Of a DNA stretch of 64,000 nucleotides, positions 59,123 through 64,000 are shown piece after piece. Where the stretch lies: the NCBI RefSeq assembly GCF_032362555.1, contig NC_083512.1:7242001-7306000 (forward strand). The letters are read 5' to 3'. The position numbers were made by a program, and so were the translations under genes. Source of the stretch: Amyelois transitella. Its lineage: Eukaryota; Arthropoda; Insecta; Lepidoptera; Pyralidae. Under the pieces are notes generated by a model that was not told the DNA's origin, made no database searches, and saw nothing but the letters and a program-made list of their open reading frames with translations. Position 1 is the stretch's first letter, and every line of letters starts with the position of its first letter.

Positions 59123-61577
59123 AATAAAAACAAAAGAAGTACTAACACCAAAGAGATGGAGTGGTTTTATTCTAAAGTGTTAGGAACGTCACCATATGAG
59201 GATAGTGTGAGATAATACTCTTGAATATTTGACAGATATTTACATAATAAGTATTTACTAAATAGCAGTTAACCATTTTAAATAAATGAACATATAAGTA
59301 ACATGTCGTTAAAACACCTCTACTTCATCTTATATTAATTGATAAAACGGCAATGATATTAAAATTGATTGACTGGTGAAAATAAACAATTTTATGTATT
59401 TTTACATTTGATTTCCGGCCAGTTGTTCTTGCGGCTTATCAGGATTCTAGCTGTTACCCACGACTTACGCCGCGTATATAAAATAACAAGATTTTTTACC
59501 GACTTGAGAGTTATATGTAGAGGGGTATATTATGATCAAACAATAAAAAAATATAGAAATTTCAATTTGTTGTGTTAACTACAAAGTTTCATAAAAAATC
59601 AAGTAGTTTTTGCGTGAAACTGTTAAACACACACGCATCCACACATTTCGTTTTATTATTATTAGCAGGATAAAGTAGTAGAATTGCTAAATATATTAAA
59701 AAAATATGACTTGTCTACTTAGGTACTGCAGGTAGCGGTAATAAACACCTTATATGAAAAACAAACATGTTACAGTTAACGGCACTTGCGAAGTGCGGTA
59801 GTATTTTTCTATTTAGTACAACGTGACAGGTAAAATACAGAAATTATTATGTAAATAAAATGTCAATAACCCTAAGAAGGTTTTTTACTTTACCAAATAT
59901 TGGGTGGTTCATTGGTTTATAGCTTTTATTTGCTAATTGAAATACTTTCTGAATCATGACTTATGAATTAATGAAAGTATTATTTTGATATTGAAAGTAC
60001 TAATTATCCAACGTTTTAAGAAAATAATAGGTGTCACACGGGATTTGAACCTTTCAACTTCCTTAAGTAGGTCTCTTTGATAATCAGCATATTGTAAAAT
60101 ACATGCAATATGCGTGCATATGATGAGTGGAAACCCTGTTTGTTGCATCGCATCTATTAATTTAATCAACATGTAATGTCACCTTACGCACCAAATAAAG
60201 ACAAAAGATTAACCTTCTCCTAATGACAAAAAATATACCACTAGATCACAGAGTCGGTTATTGCTGACAATAAAAATATGTATTACAAATAAAGCTACAT
60301 TAAAAATCCAATACAGAAACGCTTTTGTACTGACTCTTAAATAACTCTTTTTGATAAGATATTAGATAAGGTACACTTGATTGACAACATTGTGAACTTC
60401 ATTAACCCAAATAAAGTTAATATAGCGACCAGAATCAATAGATCTTTCAAATCGTAGGTGTTCCTTGTCACGAAATGTCTTTTTAAAACGTATAGGAGGT
60501 AAGGTTATATTGGTTTTATGTAAGGTCAATGTTTAGATTGTTTACAGAAAGCCTAATGTAGGTCATGGGTGTTGAATCATGCGTGATACGGTCGTATTCG
60601 TAATCAGCTGGGTATAATTGAACGTTGTAAGGGACATTGACATTTTCGGTTCATTGGGCAGTTATGTAAATTATACTGTGGGATATATTGCGCGTGGTGA
60701 GCGATAGACCTTAGAGATAGGATTGAGCTGTGTGGTTACTGATTGCCTTATTAATTTGGTAAATAAGATTTCTCAGAACAAAATAAATTGTAAGTTCCAT
60801 TGCGTGATACAAGTTAATCGACTTTTAATTGAGATAATTTATGTTTCTGGTCGTTGTTCGTTTTTATGAGTACTTCTACAGAAACATGGTTCGTTAAAAT
60901 AATATTTCATTTAAAATAATTATGTCTTGCTAATGTACATTTGTCACCATTCACAATAGCATGTAGTCAGTTAACAAACCCAAGGTCTTAGCCATCTAAA
61001 GTAAATAAGTAACACTTCTTACCTGACTGCGCAGAAGAATAAGTCTTTAGGTATTTGTATAAGAAAAATTGATTACCTAATTGTAAACTTCAAGTAAACT
61101 TTAAGTAAGTAGGTATTTGCAAAGTACCTAAAAAATTTGGGATATTCTTTCTCAGCGGACTTTACTTTGACCAAAGCGTTCATATGACCCATTGTTTTTA
61201 TTTAAAGCTTCGAAAATTAATTTATTTATCGGATATGTAACACTTAAGTGATCCGATTGAGAAAGCGATTCGGACATTTATTCTCTAGATGTCGATATGG
61301 ATGGCGTATCGGAATTCCGCTACGCCTTATCAAAATTCATTCGTCGATTATAGTGGCTCTATACAACGTGATTTGTAACTGTGCGTATTATCGCAAGATT
61401 TAATGTTGAAAAATTCATTAATAATATTAGAGGAAAATAACAGTAAATTAAATGAGGACTAAGAATAATAATTTATGAATTTAGTCAAGTATAAAGGCTA
61501 TAAAGCGTAAGTACTCAGGTTAATTTTACGAACCGTCTCATATCAGACCTCCGTGAATGCAGTTTGAATTGTAGTTA

Positions 61578-61620
61578 TTCCTTTAATCGCCTCTTACGAC
61601 ATTTATGGGAAGGAGGTGGA
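61578..61620 (-). repeat. SINE-like family A scrap
   Basis: ctttaatcgcctcttacgac and atgggaaggaggtgga match the head-side part of the family. Confidence 0.45.
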
Positions 61621-62611
61621 ATGTATGTGGATGGACATTCTGAAAATGAACATTATTGAATACCCAATAATAATTCTAAAATATATTGGTATGCAGAACA
61701 CGCAGATGTGGACTATGCATGCTTTTTTATATTTTATGAGGCATTAGCCAATCATCGGATTCTCCTAAGGATAGCTTATTATCATACCTTTGAGGTCCTT
61801 GGCAATTCTGCCTGGCATTCACGTTTACAACTGACATTTTGGCCAAAAACCGCGCCTCGCAATATGTCGAAATAACTAGCTAGGTACTACCATATCGAAT
61901 TCAGTGTTGAAAATTTCCAAGTTATAACAATTAATTTATGTGATTTGTCTATTGATATATTTGTAAGAATTGCCTAAATTTATGGCCAGGTCATTTATAA
62001 AGTTTCGAAATTAATATGAAAAATGTACAATTATGTATTTACATTGTTATAGTTATAAAATATAGTTTTTATTGCACACATTCGTATACGTAGTCATGTT
62101 AGACGGTCGCAGGTTTCCGGGACCGATTAACGGTTAAGAGGGAAAATGACTTTATTTTTGGAATATGATTGAATCTTTTCGTTATAAAATATAATGTTAG
62201 AGTAGTAGGTAATTTGATTTCGGAATCAATCAAAATTTCAACAAACAACATCATAATTTTCTTCTTTTTTGTTGAAAAAAAGGAGGTTTTCTTCTTTTTT
62301 GTTGCAAAAACCAATTCAATACAATATTATTTCACTGTTAGGACAATTCAATTTCCAATTTACATAACATATCAAGTAGTCTTTTTCATATATGATATTC
62401 GCTAACTGCATAGTTGAATATTGCAGCTAGATGCAGTTATGTAATTACGCTTTATTAATAATGTGATTACAGCCCTATTTTTCTATTACAGTAGTAAATG
62501 TAAAAGATAAAAGGAAAATGAAGATAAATGAGAAAGAAATAAAGAGATTCATAATCATTATACATCATCATTATACAACAGCTTAAATTAAAAAAATGCA
62601 TTTGATAATAC

Positions 62612-63933
62612 TACTCTGTCAAGAAAGTAGCAGGAAAAGATCAATAATACACAAACTGTTTGTTATTCATTCAAATTTATTTTATCACCTTCAAAATATG
62701 CTCCTTTAGAAACGATACACTTACGCCAACGAATAATCCAATCATCAAAACATTTTTTAAACGCTGTTTCCGGAATTGAGGTCAGTTCTCGCCGCGAATT
62801 CTCTTTTATGTCTTCTACCGATTGAAAACGGGTGCCACGAAGTGGTAATTTGAGTTTAGGAAAAAGAAAAAAGTCGGCTGGAGCCATATCTGGTGAATAT
62901 GGTGGTTGCTCGATGGTATTTGTTGAGTGTTTGGTTAAAAATTCGTTCACAATGATGGCCTTGTGCGAAGGTGCATTATCATGGTGCAAAATCCAAGAAT
63001 TTTCTTTTCACAAATCTGGCCATTTTCGTCGGATTTGCTCTCTTAAACGCCGCATAACACTCAAATAATATTCCTTATTTACCGTTTGACCTTCCGGCAA
63101 GAATTCCGAGTGCACAACACCGCGATAGTCAAAGAAAACAGTCAACATGACTTTGACTTTTGAACGACTTTGGCGTGGTTTTTTCGGTTTCGGTTCAGTT
63201 GGAAGGCGCCACTCCGAAGCTTGTTGACTAGTTTGCATGTCAAACTCGTAAACCCACGTCTCGTCACCAGTAACAATGCGTTTCATGAATGTTGGGTCGG
63301 AATTGACTCGTTCTAGCATGTCCTCAGCGACTATCATGCGATTGAGTTTTTGAAAAAAAATCAGGTCTTTTGGGACTAGCCGAGCGGCAACATGTTTCAT
63401 ACCCAAATTATTAGTTAAAATGGTACGGATCGACTCGTGAGATACAGAAAGTTCGGTGGCTATCTCTCTCAAAGTTGAATGAGGATTTTCAGTCACTATT
63501 TCCTTCACTTTTGCGATGTTATCTTCAGTTGCAGACGTTGATGGCCTACCAGAGCGAGGCAAATCTTCCATCACATCTCGACCGCTTTTGAACGCTTTGT
63601 ACCACTCATAAGCACGAGTTTTTGAGAAAGTCGATTCACCGTAAGCCTTCTGTAACATTTTCAGTGACTCCGAACACGATATTCCATTGGCAATGCAAAA
63701 TTTAAGACAAACTCTTTGTTCGATGTTTTTATCCATTATGAAATTAGCAATACACACTAGATGTGATATAACTAAAAATAGCACTGTATTTAATGTAAAC
63801 AACAGATGCAACTCAAACTCCGCGCCAAAATGGAAAACAGTTGTGCCAATCTAACAACAACAAAAAAAACAAAAATTTGAATTTGGAACCATAAATAAAT
63901 AATCCATTCCCGATACTTTTCTGACTGAATGTA
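62612..63933 (-). mobile_element. mariner (Tc1/mariner, DD34D) transposon, nearly whole
   Basis: The element body is 62614-63931 (about 1.32 kb), flanked by TA at 62612-62613 and 63932-63933, the expected mariner target. The ends are imperfect inverted repeats: gtcaagaaagtagcagga from 62619 and, read inward on the other strand, gtcagaaaagtatcggga. A single transposase frame fills most of it. Except for one stop codon the coding frame is intact, so the copy is fairly young. Confidence 0.9.
62663..63736 (-). pseudogene. mariner transposase with one in-frame nonsense codon
   Basis: The start was placed at the ATG 63736-63734 (MDKNIEQRVCLKF), not at the upstream ATG of the longer frame, because family members begin here. 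The frame has 357 positions plus a stop. It contains the N-terminal helix-turn-helix region, PRSGRPST at 60-67, the first catalytic Asp158 (TGDETWVYEFD), Asp253 (HHDNAPSH) and Asp288 (APADFFLF); the last two have 34 residues between them (DD34D). Codon 243 (63010-63008) is TGA where relatives have Trp, and reading continues in the same frame to 62663. There is no frameshift. The stop removes both later catalytic residues, so the product would be inactive; the element could only be moved in trans. Confidence 0.93.
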
Positions 63934-63936
63934 CCA

Positions 63937-64000
63937 TGCAGATTGTAGAAGTCAATCAAGGGTAAAGCTTATTTAGGATTCTTCTTCTAAGCAACTTGTT
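63937..64000. other. Right edge of window
   Basis: About 60 bp of unclassified sequence; ttaggattcttcttctaagc may be the start of a family A fragment running out of the window. Confidence 0.3.

Larger units (their letters stand above)
52738..62613. other. Gene-free stretch with scattered repeats
   Basis: No gene is supported. Repeats are listed separately. Open frames of 60-77 codons occur by chance in this AT-rich DNA. A direct duplication of ttttcttcttttttgttg (about 62259 and 62288) creates open frames on both strands at 62.1-62.4 kb. Confidence 0.45.

Noticed and set aside
63737-63811. 25 extra N-terminal residues of the mariner transposase from the upstream ATG
   Set aside because: Family members start at MDKN-like sequence; the upstream part is non-coding element DNA that happens to be open.
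1-64000. CRISPR arrays, operons, rRNA genes, integrated viral genes or toxin genes
   Set aside because: Nothing of the kind was seen; repeats are dispersed eukaryotic elements without regular spacers, and no viral or toxin protein signature was recognised.

Overview
The window looks like nuclear DNA from a moth or butterfly. It is AT-rich and gene-poor, its genes have introns with GT-AG borders, and its repeats are of kinds common in Lepidoptera: a SINE-like family with an (ATGT)n tail, a second family ending near a GCGGGC motif, hAT-type and mariner DNA transposons. The species cannot be named from the sequence. No prokaryotic, plasmid, CRISPR or viral feature is seen.

Layout. The last codons of a plus-strand gene lie at 1-136, followed by a likely 3' UTR. 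From 0.7 to 15.7 kb there is no recognisable gene, only old repeat fragments and two GC-rich patches. A complete six-exon minus-strand gene for the spliceosome-linked J-protein DNAJC8 spans 15735-18992, with a hAT-type element inserted 162 bp upstream of its start codon. Two intronless-CDS short-chain dehydrogenase/reductase (SDR) genes, about 82% identical as proteins, stand in tandem at 22676-23455 and 24683-25462. A nuclear tRNA-Phe(GAA) follows at 26073-26145.

Two minus-strand genes at 26789-29270 and 29640-31760 were assembled here exon by exon. They encode small secreted helical/coiled-coil proteins (280 and 272 residues). Both have a 16-codon signal-peptide first exon, phase-0 introns and cysteines at identical places within exons, so they are a diverged tandem pair. 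I recognise no named family for them; they are the best candidate for something undescribed.

From 32 to 48 kb the DNA is repeat-laden and gene-free, with several near-perfect hairpins and a degenerate tandem array. At 48.4-48.9 kb a GC-rich stretch looks like a promoter with a His-rich first coding exon (48786-48882) of a plus-strand gene whose other exons were not found. A second possible TATA-driven first exon lies at 52487-52737. The window ends with a nearly whole mariner element (62614-63931) whose transposase has one in-frame stop codon.

The genes do not form a pathway: DNAJC8 is a housekeeping splicing factor, the SDR pair is a metabolic duplication, and the secreted pair is a separate lineage-type duplication. 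All calls are from reading the sequence; no database search was possible.
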